Source of the DNA: Pararhodobacter sp.
GTDB taxonomy: Bacteria; Pseudomonadota; Alphaproteobacteria; Rhodobacterales; Rhodobacteraceae
DNA length: 64,000 bases
NCBI GenBank assembly: GCA_020832545.1
Contig: JAFIEK010000016.1
Coordinates: forward strand, 16,103 to 80,102
Direction: 5' to 3'
Position numbers and translations under genes: made by a program. The notes beneath the pieces are model-generated. The model ran no database searches and was not told the DNA's origin. It was given only the letters and a program-made list of their open reading frames with translations. Shown piece after piece: positions 53,020 to 63,171 of the stretch; position 1 is the stretch's first letter, and each line of letters begins with the position of its first letter.

Positions 53020-54290
53020 GCGCGCCTGCCTCGGATGCCATCCTCGCCCGGATGATGGCGCTGCACCCCAAGATCATCGACCTGACGCTGGACCGGGTCT
53101 GGCGGCTTCTGGCCGCGCTGGGCCATCCTGAGCGTGATCTGCCGCCGGTCATCCATATCGCGGGTACAAATGGCAAAGGCTCGACTTTGGCGATGATCCG
53201 CGCTGGGCTGGAGGGGGAAGGCAAGCGTGTCCATGCCTATACCTCGCCGCATCTGGCGCGGTTTCATGAGCGTATTCGCGTGGCTGGCAGCCTGATCGCG
53301 GAAGACGCGCTAAGCGCAGTGCTTGATGAATGCTACGCTGCCAACGCAGGCGCCCCGATCACCTATTTCGAGATCACCACCTGCGCTGCGTTGCTGGCCT
53401 TTGCCCGCAGCCCCGCCGATTATACCCTGATGGAGGTCGGTCTTGGCGGGCGGCTGGATGCCACGAATGTTATCGACCAGCCCGCGCTGACCATCATCAC
53501 GCCGGTCTCATTGGACCATCAGCAATACTTGGGCGAATCGCTGACCGAGATCGCAGGAGAGAAGGCGGGGATACTGAAACGCCGTGTCCCATGTATCGTC
53601 GGGCCACAGGCCGAGGACGGGCTTGAGGCGATCGAGCGCCGCGCGGCCCGGCTGGGTGCACCGCTGATCGCCCATGGCCAGCACTGGCATGTTTCCGAGG
53701 AAATGGGTCGGCTGGTTTTTGAGGATGAAACCGGCCTGCTGGACCTTCCCTTGCCCAACCTTCCCGGCCCGCATCAGTTGCACAACGCAGGTGCCGCGCT
53801 GGCGGCGCTTCGGTTTCTGGGGGCAGGAGAAACGGCGTTTGAGGCGGCGGTGACCTGCGCTGAATGGCCCGCCCGGATGCAGCGCCTGCGCCATGGCCCG
53901 CTAGTTGCAACCGCGCCGGGGGTGGAGCTGTGGCTGGACGGCGGGCACAATCCGGCAGCGGGGCAGGCGATTGCGGCCACGCTAGCGCGGCTGCCCCGCA
54001 GGCCCACATGGCTGATCTGTGGCATGCTGAACACAAAAGATGTGCGGGGGTTCATGGCCCCGCTGGCCGGACTGACCGAAGGGCTTTGGGCCGTGTCGAT
54101 CCCGGGTGAGGCCAATACGCTGCCTGCTGCCACAACGGCTGCAGCCGCAACCGCGGCCGGTCTGTCCGCCCATGAGGCCGAATCAGTTGCGGCCGCTCTG
54201 GCACAGATCGCTGCGCGTGAACCTTTCGCCCGTGTGCTGATCTGCGGCTCGCTGTATCTGGCAGGGGCGATTCTGCGCGAGAACGGTTGA
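53016..54290 (+). CDS. folC: Folylpolyglutamate synthase / dihydrofolate synthase
   Basis: A 424-residue Mur-ligase-type enzyme adding glutamate to folates. The P-loop IAGTNGKGSTLAM is at ~48-60; YTSPHLARFHERI, FEITTCAALLAFA and LDHQQYLGESLTEIAGEKAGI are typical. A GTG at 53016 overlaps the accD stop (GTGA), so translation is coupled. Convergent with rpmB across a terminator. Confidence 0.94.
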   Translation: MSAPASDAILARMMALHPKIIDLTLDRVWRLLAALGHPERDLPPVIHIAGTNGKGSTLAMIRAGLEGEGKRVHAYTSPHLARFHERIRVAGSLIAEDALSAVLDECYAANAGAPITYFEITTCAALLAFARSPADYTLMEVGLGGRLDATNVIDQPALTIITPVSLDHQQYLGESLTEIAGEKAGILKRRVPCIVGPQAEDGLEAIERRAARLGAPLIAHGQHWHVSEEMGRLVFEDETGLLDLPLPNLPGPHQLHNAGAALAALRFLGAGETAFEAAVTCAEWPARMQRLRHGPLVATAPGVELWLDGGHNPAAGQAIAATLARLPRRPTWLICGMLNTKDVRGFMAPLAGLTEGLWAVSIPGEANTLPAATTAAAATAAGLSAHEAESVAAALAQIAAREPFARVLICGSLYLAGAILRENG

Positions 54291-54316
54291 AACGGCGCAG
54301 ACACGCAGCCGCATCA

Positions 54317-54342
54317 AAACAAAAACCCCGCCGAAGCGGGGC
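54317..54342 (-). terminator. Terminator between folC and rpmB
   Basis: CCCCGC pairs with GCGGGG (54326-54331 and 54336-54341) around CGAA. On the minus strand it is followed by TTTTTGTTTTG, ending rpmB; on the plus strand CTTTCT follows, so it can act both ways. Confidence 0.85.
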
Positions 54343-54366
54343 TTTCTCAGCGAAGCGCCAAATGGC

Positions 54367-54666
54367 TCAGGCTGCTGCCTGTGCCGCCTGCGCAGCTTTC
54401 GCGATCTCTTTCTTGATCTTCAGAACGCGCGACGACAGTTCTTCGTCACGGGACTTGGCGAGGAAGGCATCAAAGCCCCCCCGATGATCGACTGTGCGCA
54501 GCGCAGCGGCAGAAATCCGCAGCGAAAAGGCTTTTCCCAGCGTTTCCGAGGCCAGTGTCACATCTACCAGGTTTGGCAGGAAGCGACGGCGGGATCTGTT
54601 GTTGGCGTGGCTGACATTGTTGCCAGACATCGGGCCTTTTCCGGTCAATTCGCAACGGCGCGACAT
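54367..54666 (-). CDS. rpmB: 50S ribosomal protein L28
   Basis: A 99-residue ribosomal protein: [32 protein letters not shown] at the start and an Ala-rich C-terminal extension. GAGGACAAAG precedes the ATG at 54666; the frame from 54714 only adds an acidic leader. It is monocistronic and closed by a terminator. Confidence 0.96.
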   Translation of the reverse strand: MSRRCELTGKGPMSGNNVSHANNRSRRRFLPNLVDVTLASETLGKAFSLRISAAALRTVDHRGGFDAFLAKSRDEELSSRVLKIKKEIAKAAQAAQAAA

Positions 54667-54759
54667 GTCTTTGTCCTCGTCTTGTTCGGGTGGGCTGGCG
54701 TCGCCCGTCAACACAAATGGGCGCCGCTTGGCAGCGCCCGGAAATCTGATTGGGAGCTA

Positions 54760-55773
54760 TTAGGTGGATTGCTGCGTGGCGTCAAGGGGAGAGTGGCGCG
54801 CGCCACTGTCTTCCAGCTCGTCCAGCAGGGCACGCGCGGCCGCCCCGGCGCTGGCCTCGCCCTGCGCCACGGCCTCGGCCAGTTCTGCCATCCGCGCCCG
54901 TGCCGCCGGGGTTTCCAGCCGCGCCAGTAGCGCCCGGCGCACCTCTTCGCCAAACCAGTGCCGCGCCTGCGCCGCGCGCCGCGCTGTCCAGTGGCCCTTT
55001 TCGCGCCGCCAGTCGATCAGCGCGCGGATCTCGGACCAGACCTGTTCCAACCCGCGCTCCTCTAGCGCCGAGGCGGTCAATGCCTTGGGAAAGCCCTCCG
55101 GGTCTTGAGGGCGGCGGCGGAGCAGTCTGAGCGCTCCTGCGTAATCGGCGCAGGTGCGGGTAGCCGTTGCCTTCAGGTCGCCATCGGCCTTGTTCACCAC
55201 AATGATATCGGCGGCTTCCATGATCCCGCGCTTGACGCCCTGCAACTCGTCGCCGCCTGCCGGGGCCAGCAACAACAGGAAGACATCGCACAGCTCAGCC
55301 ACCACGGTTTCCGACTGGCCCACGCCAACCGTCTCAATCAAGATCACATCGAAGCCGGATGCCTCGCACAGTGCCACGGCCTCCCGGGTGCGTCGCGCTA
55401 CGCCGCCCAGATGGGTCTGGCTGGGTGAGGGGCGGATGAAGGCGTTGGGGTGGCGTGCCAGCCGGTCCATCCGGGTCTTGTCACCCAGAATTGAGCCACC
55501 GGTGCGGGTGCTCGACGGGTCCACCGCCAGCACGGCCACGCGCATTCCCTGTTCGCACAGCGCCATGCCAAACGCTTCGATGAAGGTGGATTTCCCCACG
55601 CCCGGGGTGCCGGAAAGGCCGATTCGCAGCGCCTCGCGCCCATGTCCGGCCAATTGTTCCAGTAACGCCGTGGTTTGCAAACGATGATCAGGGCGGGTGC
55701 TTTCCACAAGCGTGATGGCACGGGCCAGCGCCCGCCTGTCGGCTGCCAGAATGTGATTGGCGAGATCGCTCAT
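54760..55773 (-). CDS. meaB: Methylmalonyl-CoA mutase-associated GTPase
   Basis: A 337-residue G3E-type GTPase. Walker A GTPGVGKST is at 55-63, VDPSSTRTGGSILGDKTRM near 90, ETVGVGQSE, and NKADGDL (base recognition). It chaperones B12-dependent acyl-CoA mutases, loading and protecting the cofactor. No mutase gene is in the window, so the partner is elsewhere. The ATG at 55773 with GAGGG before it is preferred over the frame from 55932. Confidence 0.93.
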   Translation of the reverse strand: MSDLANHILAADRRALARAITLVESTRPDHRLQTTALLEQLAGHGREALRIGLSGTPGVGKSTFIEAFGMALCEQGMRVAVLAVDPSSTRTGGSILGDKTRMDRLARHPNAFIRPSPSQTHLGGVARRTREAVALCEASGFDVILIETVGVGQSETVVAELCDVFLLLLAPAGGDELQGVKRGIMEAADIIVVNKADGDLKATATRTCADYAGALRLLRRRPQDPEGFPKALTASALEERGLEQVWSEIRALIDWRREKGHWTARRAAQARHWFGEEVRRALLARLETPAARARMAELAEAVAQGEASAGAAARALLDELEDSGARHSPLDATQQST

Positions 55774-55888
55774 GTTGCCCTCGTCACTCCGTCGTGGCCT
55801 GTCTTGCCTTGCCCGTGCGATGCTGTCCAGTACCGCGCGGCCCTGAGGCACTGGAACTCGCACCCGCCACGCCGCATAACGTTGGCCC

Positions 55889-58336
55889 ATGGACCTGCCC
55901 ATCGATTCCCTTCTGCCCGAAATCTGCGCCACGCTGGCAGCAAAGGGCCAGTGCGTGCTTCAGGCCCCACCGGGCGCAGGCAAGACAACCCGTGTGCCGC
56001 TGGCGCTGCTGGATCAGGTGCCGGGCCGCATCCTGATGCTGGAACCCCGCCGCCTTGCCGCCCGCGCCGCTGCCGAACGCATGGCCGAGACGCTGGGTGA
56101 ACCCGTGGGCGCGCGTGTCGGCTACCGCATTCGCGGCGAGGCCAAGGTCAGCCGCGACACCCGGATTGAGGTGGTGACCGAGGGCATTTTGACGCGCATG
56201 TTGCAGACCGACCCGTCGCTGGACGGCATCGGCGCGGTGATCTTTGACGAGTTTCACGAGCGCTCGCTCAACGCCGATCTGGGGCTGGCGCTGGTGTTGG
56301 AGGTCCGCGCCGCTCTGCGCCCTGAATTGCAGCTGATCGTCATGTCCGCCACGCTCGATGCCGCGCCGGTGGCTGCTTTGCTGGGCGATGCGCCGATGCT
56401 GACCGCCGAAGGCCGCGCCTATCCGGTGGAAACCCGCTGGCTGGATCGCCCGGTGCCAAAGGGCACGCGCCTGCCGCAGGCGGTGGCCGATCAGGTGCTG
56501 GCAGCGTTGTCAGAGACCGGGGGCGGCGTGCTGGTGTTCCTGCCCGGCGAAGGCGAAATCCGCCAGACCGCCGCTGCGCTGGCAGGTCGCCTGCCCGCCG
56601 ACACAAGACTGCACACCCTTTATGGCGCGATGCCCTTTGCCGAACAACGCGCAGCCATCGCCCCGGCGATCTCAGGGCGCAAACTGGTTCTGGCCACGGC
56701 CATTGCCGAAACCTCGCTGACCATCACCGACATCCGCGTGGTCGTCGATGCCGGGCGCGCGCGCCGGGCGCGTTATGACCCCGGCTCGGGCATGTCGCGG
56801 CTGGTAACTGAGCCCGTCAGCCGCGCCGAGGCCGAGCAGCGGCGGGGCAGGGCAGGGCGTGTGGCCGAGGGGGTGTGTTACCGGATGTGGACAAAGGGGC
56901 AGGAGGGCGCGCTGCCCGCCTTTGCCCCACCTGAGATTGAAACTGCTGATTTGACTGCGCTGGCGCTGGAACTGGCGGTCTGGGGGGCGGGCGACGGGGC
57001 CGGGCTGGCTTTCCTGACACCGCCACCCGCCGGGGCACTGGCCGAGGCGCAGGGGCTGTTGCAAGGGTTGGGGGCGCTTGATGGGGCCGCGCGCATCACT
57101 GCACAGGGCCGCGCCATGGCGGCGCTGCCCCTGCACCCGCGGCTGGCGCATATGCTGCTTGCGGCGGGAAGGGGGGCGGCGCCCTTGGCCGCGCTCTTGG
57201 AATCGCGCGATCCTTTGACCGGCGCGCCTGCCGATCTTTCACTGCGTCTGGCGGCGCTGAAAGACCCGCGCGCCTATGCCGACAACCACCCCTGGCCCGT
57301 CCGGCGCGATGCATTGGAGCGTATCCGCACCGAGGCGAAACGGCTGGCGCGGCTGGCACCCGCCGATACCGGCCTTTCGCCCGCCGAGATGGCCGCGCTG
57401 GCCTATCCGGACCGCATTGGCCTGCGCCGTAAGGGCGACGCGCCGCGTTATCTGTTGTCAGGCGGCAAGGGGGCGGTGCTGGACGGTGCCGACCCGCTGG
57501 CACAATCCCGGCTGCTGGTGGCCACCGATCTGGACGGCGACCCGCGCGAGGCGCGCATCCGGCAGGCGATACCGATCGCCGAATCGGCCCTGCGTGCGCT
57601 CTTTTCCGACCAGATCGAATGGCGTGATACCTGCGAATGGTCGCCGCGTGAGCGTCGGGTGGTGGCCCGTCAGCGAGAATGCCTTGGCGCGCTGGTGCTG
57701 GCTGATCGCAAATGGGATGCCCCGCCCGAGGCCCGCGCGCGCGCCGCGTTGGACGGGATGCGCGATCTGGGGCTGGCGCAATGCGGCATGAGCGATGCCG
57801 CGCGCAGGTTTCAGGCCCGTGTGGAACTCTTGCGCGCCGAGGGGGTCGCGCAGCCGGACCTTTCCGATGCAGGGATCATGGCGCGGGCCGAAGACCTGCT
57901 TTTACCGTTCCTCGGAAAGGTGCGATCCATTGACGACCTGCGCGCGCTCGACCTGACCGAGGCATTGCGCAGCGCTCTGGACTGGGAACAACAACAAGCC
58001 CTCGACCGCCTCGCGCCCGCCCATTTCACCACGCCAATGGGCCGCAAGGTGGCGATCGACTACAGCACCGGCCAACCCGCAATCGCTGTGCGCCTGCAGG
58101 AAATGTTCGGCGTCACCGAACACCCGGTCATCGGGCCCCGCCGCCTGCCGCTGAAGGTAACCCTGCTCTCACCGGCCCATCGCCCGGTACAGATCACAAC
58201 CGATCTGCCGGGGTTCTGGGACACCAGCTACACCGATGTGCGCAAGGACATGCGCGGCCAGTATCCCCGCCACCCCTGGCCGAAAAACCCGCGCGAGGCA
58301 GACCCGACACTGCGCGCCAAGCCCCGCAGCCGGTAA
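55889..58336 (+). CDS. hrpB: ATP-dependent RNA helicase HrpB
   Basis: An 815-residue DEAH-box helicase. Motif I APPGAGKTT is at ~26-34, motif II DEFHERS near 118, motif III SATLD near 150, motif VI QRRGRAGR near 315. The C-terminal HrpB domain (~690-815) ends in LTRLAPAHF-like RLAPAHFTTPMGRKVAIDYS. It is involved in RNA handling; its exact role is not well defined. It is convergent with trhO across a paired repeat. Confidence 0.93.
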   Translation: MDLPIDSLLPEICATLAAKGQCVLQAPPGAGKTTRVPLALLDQVPGRILMLEPRRLAARAAAERMAETLGEPVGARVGYRIRGEAKVSRDTRIEVVTEGILTRMLQTDPSLDGIGAVIFDEFHERSLNADLGLALVLEVRAALRPELQLIVMSATLDAAPVAALLGDAPMLTAEGRAYPVETRWLDRPVPKGTRLPQAVADQVLAALSETGGGVLVFLPGEGEIRQTAAALAGRLPADTRLHTLYGAMPFAEQRAAIAPAISGRKLVLATAIAETSLTITDIRVVVDAGRARRARYDPGSGMSRLVTEPVSRAEAEQRRGRAGRVAEGVCYRMWTKGQEGALPAFAPPEIETADLTALALELAVWGAGDGAGLAFLTPPPAGALAEAQGLLQGLGALDGAARITAQGRAMAALPLHPRLAHMLLAAGRGAAPLAALLESRDPLTGAPADLSLRLAALKDPRAYADNHPWPVRRDALERIRTEAKRLARLAPADTGLSPAEMAALAYPDRIGLRRKGDAPRYLLSGGKGAVLDGADPLAQSRLLVATDLDGDPREARIRQAIPIAESALRALFSDQIEWRDTCEWSPRERRVVARQRECLGALVLADRKWDAPPEARARAALDGMRDLGLAQCGMSDAARRFQARVELLRAEGVAQPDLSDAGIMARAEDLLLPFLGKVRSIDDLRALDLTEALRSALDWEQQQALDRLAPAHFTTPMGRKVAIDYSTGQPAIAVRLQEMFGVTEHPVIGPRRLPLKVTLLSPAHRPVQITTDLPGFWDTSYTDVRKDMRGQYPRHPWPKNPREADPTLRAKPRSR

Positions 58337-58397
58337 GGGGGCGCTGCCCCCGCCGCCCTTCGGGCGACTCCCCCGGGATATTTTCAGACACAAAATG
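58337..58397 (+). repeat. Intergenic double-hairpin repeat, copy D
   Basis: GGGGGC/GCCCCC hairpin directly after the hrpB stop, CGCCCTTCGGGCG hairpin, ACTCCCCC, then a tail at 58376-58397. It forms the left arm of a 28-base inverted repeat with copy E (27 of 28 matched). Confidence 0.88.
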
Positions 58398-58418
58398 TAA
58401 GAACCGGCTCTCTCTCCC

Positions 58419-58482
58419 CATTTTGTGTCTGAAAATATCCTGGGGGTGAATGGGCCATAGGCCCAGAGGGGGCAAAGCCCCC
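58419..58482 (-). repeat. Intergenic double-hairpin repeat, copy E (inverted)
   Basis: The same element on the minus strand, starting right after the trhO stop: GGGGGC-TTT-GCCCCC, GGGCC-TAT-GGCCC, ATTCACCCCC and the tail. Its tail (58419-58440) is a perfect 22-base inverted copy of the tail in copy D; 21 bases separate the arms. Confidence 0.88.
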
Positions 58483-59385
58483 TTACTGGCCCAGATGCCG
58501 TTCGCCGCGTGATTGAGCCAGGACGATCTGGCGCTGGCGTTCGCGGAAGCGGGCGCGGCGGGCGCTGTCGAACTCATTGATGCAATGGTGGCAACTGACG
58601 CCCTCTTCATACTCAGGGCGGGCGCGGTCAACGGGTTCAAGCGGGCGGCGGCAAGCGTGGCACATGCGGTGATCGCCCGGCACCAGCCCGTGCCCGACCG
58701 ACACGCGCTGATCAAAGACAAAGCAACCACCGTGCCAGAGGCTTTGATCCCGGGGTACCTCTTCAAGGTATTTCAGGATCCCGCCTTTCAGGTGATAGAC
58801 CTCATCAACACCCTGCCCCAGCAGATAGTTGGTCGATTTCTCGCACCGGATGCCGCCGGTGCAAAACATGGCGATGCGTTTGTTGTGGAAGCGGTGCTTG
58901 TTGGCCTCCCACCACGCGGGGAAATCACCGAAGCTGGTGGTGCCGGGGTCGATCGCGCCCTCAAAGGTGCCGATCGCAACCTCATAGTCGTTGCGGGTGT
59001 CGATCACCGCCACATCGGGGGCTGAGATCAGATCGTTCCAGTCCGCCGGTTCCACATAATGCCCCACCCGTGCGCGGGGGTCCACGTCGGGCTGGCCCAT
59101 GGTGACGATCTCACGCTTGAGCCGCACCTTCATGCGCCCGAAGGGCATGGCTTCTGAGGCACTTTCCTTCCATTCAAGGTCTGCGCAACCGGGCAGGGCG
59201 CGGATATGCGCTAACACCGCATCGATGCCTTCGCGGGTGCCGGCGATGGTGCCGTTGATCCCCTCAGGAGCCAGCAGCAACGAGCCTTTGACCCCCAGCC
59301 CGCAGGCCAGTTTCGCCAGCGGTCCGCGCAGGGAGGCGGGATCAGTGAAGCGGGTGAAGTGGTAGAGTGCGGCAATGGTGAGCAT
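58483..59385 (-). CDS. trhO: tRNA uridine(34) hydroxylase / rhodanese-domain protein
   Basis: A 300-residue UPF0176/TrhO protein. It has an N-terminal ferredoxin-like domain, a rhodanese domain with active-site Cys175 in [11 protein letters not shown], and a C-terminal Cys-rich segment ([14 protein letters not shown]) that may bind zinc. TrhO makes 5-hydroxyuridine at tRNA position 34. The start at 59385 ([10 protein letters not shown]) is standard. It follows the rhomboid gene after 43 bases. Confidence 0.92.
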   Translation of the reverse strand: MLTIAALYHFTRFTDPASLRGPLAKLACGLGVKGSLLLAPEGINGTIAGTREGIDAVLAHIRALPGCADLEWKESASEAMPFGRMKVRLKREIVTMGQPDVDPRARVGHYVEPADWNDLISAPDVAVIDTRNDYEVAIGTFEGAIDPGTTSFGDFPAWWEANKHRFHNKRIAMFCTGGIRCEKSTNYLLGQGVDEVYHLKGGILKYLEEVPRDQSLWHGGCFVFDQRVSVGHGLVPGDHRMCHACRRPLEPVDRARPEYEEGVSCHHCINEFDSARRARFRERQRQIVLAQSRGERHLGQ

Positions 59386-59428
59386 GGTGCTCTGTTGCAC
59401 CCGAATCGCCCGCAGGGCAAGGGGGCGG

Positions 59429-60262
59429 TCAGGCAAAGAACGCCTCGACGATCACCACAATGGTCACGAAAAACGCCACCGTCTTGAAGGCGAACCACCC
59501 CTGCCGCCAGCGGCTGGCTGTCTGCGTGTCTGAACCGGGCCGGGGCGCGAGATTGATCATCAGCCAGCGAAACCGTCCGAAACCGTTCTCCGGGTAGATC
59601 GCGGCGGGCTGGAACAGGGCCACATCGCGGTGCCGCATCGCCAGAATCAACACCATCCCTGCGGCAAACCCGCCTATATGCGCCCACCAGGCGATCAGCA
59701 TCTCGCTGTCGGGGTTCGGCAGCAGTGCCGAGAAGACGTCCAGCGCGATTGTCAGCCCCACGAACACGCTGGCCGGCACCAGAACCGGGATGCGGAACGC
59801 CACCAGAACCAGCACCCGGGCGCGCGGGTGCAAGAGCAGATAGGCCCCCATCACCCCCGCTATCGCCCCGCTGGCGCCGACAACCGGCACCATGGGTGTG
59901 GCGGACATCACCCCCTCGCAGACCGCCCCGGCCACGCCGCACAGGACAAAGAACAGCGGATAGCGGGCATGGCCCATACTGTCCTCAATGTTGTTGCCAA
60001 AGACCCAGAGAGCGATCATGTTTCCGGCCAGATGCAGGATATCGGCGTGCAGGAAGATATAGCTGACGCTCTGCAGGGCGATCATGTCCCAGCTGGTTTG
60101 CGCCTTGGGGCCACCGACAAGATGCAGGTTGGCCGGGGTGAAGCCGTAGTGCTGGTAGGGCGGATCGAGGAAGAACAGGACCACGCACAGCAGGATCAGC
60201 GCATAGTTCACATAGGCCCGCCGGATATGCTTGACCGGGTTGTTGTCGGCAATGACCAGCAT
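59429..60262 (-). CDS. Rhomboid-family intramembrane serine protease
   Basis: A 277-residue membrane protease with 6-7 helices. The catalytic Ser131 is in GASGAIAG and the catalytic His195 in [32 protein letters not shown] is the conserved second helix. The C-terminal ~60 residues form a soluble tail and a last hydrophobic helix. The start at 60262 ([10 protein letters not shown]) is the first ATG before helix one; no strong ribosome binding site precedes it. Confidence 0.9.
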   Translation of the reverse strand: MLVIADNNPVKHIRRAYVNYALILLCVVLFFLDPPYQHYGFTPANLHLVGGPKAQTSWDMIALQSVSYIFLHADILHLAGNMIALWVFGNNIEDSMGHARYPLFFVLCGVAGAVCEGVMSATPMVPVVGASGAIAGVMGAYLLLHPRARVLVLVAFRIPVLVPASVFVGLTIALDVFSALLPNPDSEMLIAWWAHIGGFAAGMVLILAMRHRDVALFQPAAIYPENGFGRFRWLMINLAPRPGSDTQTASRWRQGWFAFKTVAFFVTIVVIVEAFFA

Positions 60263-60532
60263 GGGGGGCGCGTCCGGTTGGGTCTGATTTGCAGAGTTCA
60301 GCCGGTCATGACCCGGTTGGCAAGCGCAACCTTGGCCCGCACGCCTGCTTTTGCTTGACTCTGTGCGCATCCTGCCATACCTGCCAGCCAATTCCCCGGA
60401 GGCCTTTCTGCTTCCGGTCCCATCGCTTTTGCGGGGATCGCCATCCGTCAGCGCGTTGCGCCCACGGGTGCCGCGTCGCATTGGCACCCCGCGTTGGTCA
60501 CAAAGCCCGCACTGGTCACAAAGGACGAGCCC

Positions 60533-62029
60533 ATGTTCGAGAATCTGTCAGAACGCCTTGGCGGTGTTTTCGACCGTCTGACCAAGCAGGGTGCGCTGTC
60601 GGCTGATGACGTGACCGCCGCGCTGCGCGAGGTGCGGGTGGCATTGCTGGAGGCAGATGTCTCGCTGCCGGTTGCGCGTGATTTCATCAAGCGGGTGCAG
60701 AGCAAGGCCACGGGCTCGGCGGTGACCAAATCGGTCACGCCGGGTCAGCAGGTGGTCAAGATCGTCCATGACGAACTGATCACCATGCTGCGCGGTGAGG
60801 GGGATCCGGGCAAGCTGAAGATCGACAACCCGCCCGCGCCGATCCTGATGGTCGGTTTGCAGGGCTCGGGCAAGACCACCACCAGCGCCAAACTGGCGCG
60901 CCGTCTGAAAGAGCGTGAGGGCAAGCGCGTGCTGATGGCATCGCTTGACACCAATCGCCCGGCGGCGATGGAGCAATTGGCCATTCTTGGCGGTCAGATC
61001 GGGGTGGATACTCTGCCGATCGTCAAGGGCGAGAACGCCGTTGCGATTGCGAAACGCGCAAAAAGCCAGGCGATGCTGGGCGGCTATGATGTCTATATCC
61101 TGGACACCGCGGGCCGTCTGCATATCGACGAAGTGCTGATGGATGAGGTGCAATCCGTCCGCGACGTTGCCAATCCGCGCGAGACACTGCTCGTGGTCGA
61201 TGGCCTGACCGGACAGGACGCCGTCAATGTGGCGACAGAGTTTGACGAGAAGGTGGGCATCACCGGCGTGGTGCTGACGCGAATGGATGGCGACGGGCGC
61301 GGCGGTGCGGCGCTGTCGATGCGCGCGATCACCGGTAAGCCGATCCGCTTTGTGGGCCTTGGCGAGAAGACCGAGGCGCTGGAAACATTCGAGCCGGAGC
61401 GCATCGCGGGCCGCATTCTGGGCATGGGCGACATTGTTGCGCTGGTCGAAAAGGCCCAGACCACGCTGGAGGCCGAGCAGGCCGAGCGCATGATGAAGCG
61501 CTTTCAGAAGGGTCAGTTCAACATGAACGACCTCAGAACCCAGCTGGAACAGATGTTGAAGATGGGCGGCATGCAGGGCGTCATGGGCATGATGCCGGGC
61601 ATGGGCAAGATGCAGAAACAGGCCGAGGCCGCAGGGTTTGACGACATCATGCTCAAGCGTCAGATCGCGCTGATCCAGTCGATGACGAAGAGGGAGCGCG
61701 CCAATCCGGACGTGCTGCAGGCCAGCCGCAAGAAGCGCATCGCCGCCGGTGCCGGGCTTGAAGTGTCTGAGTTGAACAAGCTTCTGAAGATGCAAAAGCA
61801 GATGTCCGACGTGATGAAGAAGATGGGCAAGGGTGGCATGCTCAAGCAAGCCATGAAGTCGATGTTCGGCAAGAACACGGACATGGCTGACATGCAAAAG
61901 CAACTCGCCGACCCTGAGGCGATGAAAGCCGCGCAGATGGCCATGCAGCGTGGCAGCGGCCTGCCTGGTCTGGGCGGTGGCGGGTTGCCGGGCGGGCTTT
62001 CCGGCCTGGGTTTTGGAAAGAAGCGGTAG
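60533..62029 (+). CDS. ffh: Signal recognition particle protein Ffh
   Basis: A 498-residue SRP54 GTPase. It has an N domain (1-90), a G domain with GLQGSGKTTTSAKLA at ~108 and DTAGRLHIDE, and a Met-rich M domain (~300-450) that binds 4.5S RNA and signal peptides. The C-terminus is Gly-rich. It targets inner-membrane proteins to the translocon. The ATG at 60533 is chosen; the frame from 60494 adds 13 residues. A GNAT gene starts at the next base after the stop. Confidence 0.96.
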   Translation: MFENLSERLGGVFDRLTKQGALSADDVTAALREVRVALLEADVSLPVARDFIKRVQSKATGSAVTKSVTPGQQVVKIVHDELITMLRGEGDPGKLKIDNPPAPILMVGLQGSGKTTTSAKLARRLKEREGKRVLMASLDTNRPAAMEQLAILGGQIGVDTLPIVKGENAVAIAKRAKSQAMLGGYDVYILDTAGRLHIDEVLMDEVQSVRDVANPRETLLVVDGLTGQDAVNVATEFDEKVGITGVVLTRMDGDGRGGAALSMRAITGKPIRFVGLGEKTEALETFEPERIAGRILGMGDIVALVEKAQTTLEAEQAERMMKRFQKGQFNMNDLRTQLEQMLKMGGMQGVMGMMPGMGKMQKQAEAAGFDDIMLKRQIALIQSMTKRERANPDVLQASRKKRIAAGAGLEVSELNKLLKMQKQMSDVMKKMGKGGMLKQAMKSMFGKNTDMADMQKQLADPEAMKAAQMAMQRGSGLPGLGGGGLPGGLSGLGFGKKR

Positions 62030-62596
62030 ATGTCTGCAACGCCGCGCCCCGCACTGACCGGCACGCCTGTTCTGGAAACAGAACGCTTGCGCCTGCGTGC
62101 GCCGGTGGCGGCCGATTTTGAGACCTTTGCCGCACATGTTGCGACCGACCGGGCGCGCTATACCGGCGGGCCGCAGGACCGGGCGATGGCGTGGCGGGCA
62201 TTTTGCCATATGACCGGCCACTGGGTGCTCCGCGGTTACGGCATGTTCTTCTTTACCGACAAGACCAGTGATGACGTTCTGGGCTTCGCCGGGCCATGGT
62301 TCCCTGAAGGCTGGCCCGAGCCCGAGCTGGGCTGGAGCGTGATGATCGATGCCGCAGAGGGCAAGGGTTATGCGTTGGAGGCCGCCCGCGCGGCGCGTGG
62401 TTTTGCCTATGATGTGCTTGGCTGGCCCACCGCAATCAGCCTGATCGACGCGGCCAATACCCGCAGTCAGGCGCTGGCCAGGCGACTGGGTTGCGTGCCC
62501 GAGGGGCCGGGCGAGGTGCTGGGCAAGCCCTGCGTGATCTGGCGCCACCCCGCGCCCGATGTCCTGACGGATGGCGGAATGGAGGCTTACGCATGA
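62030..62596 (+). CDS. GNAT-family N-acetyltransferase (first of two)
   Basis: A 188-residue acetyltransferase (RimJ/RimL-like): LETERLRLRAPVAADFETFAAH at the start, PELGWSVMIDAAEGKGYALEAARAARGFAYDVLG and SLIDAANTRSQALARRLGC with the CoA-binding region. Its ATG directly follows the ffh TAG. Substrate unknown. Its TGA overlaps the next gene (ATGA). Confidence 0.85.
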   Translation: MSATPRPALTGTPVLETERLRLRAPVAADFETFAAHVATDRARYTGGPQDRAMAWRAFCHMTGHWVLRGYGMFFFTDKTSDDVLGFAGPWFPEGWPEPELGWSVMIDAAEGKGYALEAARAARGFAYDVLGWPTAISLIDAANTRSQALARRLGCVPEGPGEVLGKPCVIWRHPAPDVLTDGGMEAYA

Positions 62597-63171
62597 CCGC
62601 CGCCCCGCATCTGATACCGATACCCGGTCCCGCAGCTGACCTCGGCACGCGCCTGAGCGATGGGTTGCCGGTGCTGAACACGGCGCGCTGCATTCTGCGC
62701 GCGCCGGTGTTGGCCGATGCGACAGCATGGATCACGATCATGGCTGCCGATACCGAGGGGCATATCGGCGGTCCGCTTGATCCGGATAACGCCTTCAAGG
62801 AGTTTGCGGCGACGGTGGGCCTGTGGCTTCTGCGTGGGCACGGGCTATGGACTGTTACGGACAAGGCAGGCACGGTTCTGGGGTTTGTACTGCTGGGTTT
62901 CGAGCCGGGCGACAAAGAGCCTGAGCTGGGCTTTCTGTTCTGCGAAGACGCGCGCGGCAGGGGCCTTGCCGCTGAAGCAGCAACAGCGGCAAGAACCTAC
63001 GCGCTGGAGATCCTGTGCCTGCCGTCTCTGGTCAGCTATATCGCGCCGGGCAACACCGCATCGCGGCGGCTGGCGGAACGGCTGGGGGCGCGGCTTGAAG
63101 GGACAGTCGGCGATCACGACGATCCTGAGCCGGCCGAAATCTGGCGTCACGCGCCGGGAGGGTCGGCATGA
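62593..63171 (+). CDS. GNAT-family N-acetyltransferase (second of two)
   Basis: A 192-residue paralogue of the previous gene: LNTARCILRAPVLADATAWITI, PELGFLFCEDARGRGLAAEAATAARTYALEIL and SYIAPGNTASRRLAERLGARLEG. The pair probably arose by tandem duplication. The ATG at 62593 overlaps the preceding stop. GGGAGG near its 3' end serves the small ORF that follows. Confidence 0.85.
   Translation: MTAAPHLIPIPGPAADLGTRLSDGLPVLNTARCILRAPVLADATAWITIMAADTEGHIGGPLDPDNAFKEFAATVGLWLLRGHGLWTVTDKAGTVLGFVLLGFEPGDKEPELGFLFCEDARGRGLAAEAATAARTYALEILCLPSLVSYIAPGNTASRRLAERLGARLEGTVGDHDDPEPAEIWRHAPGGSA

Noticed and set aside
60548..62728. 726-codon minus-strand open frame opposite ffh
   Set aside because: Leu/His/Arg-rich shadow of ffh and the GNAT gene without motifs or start context.
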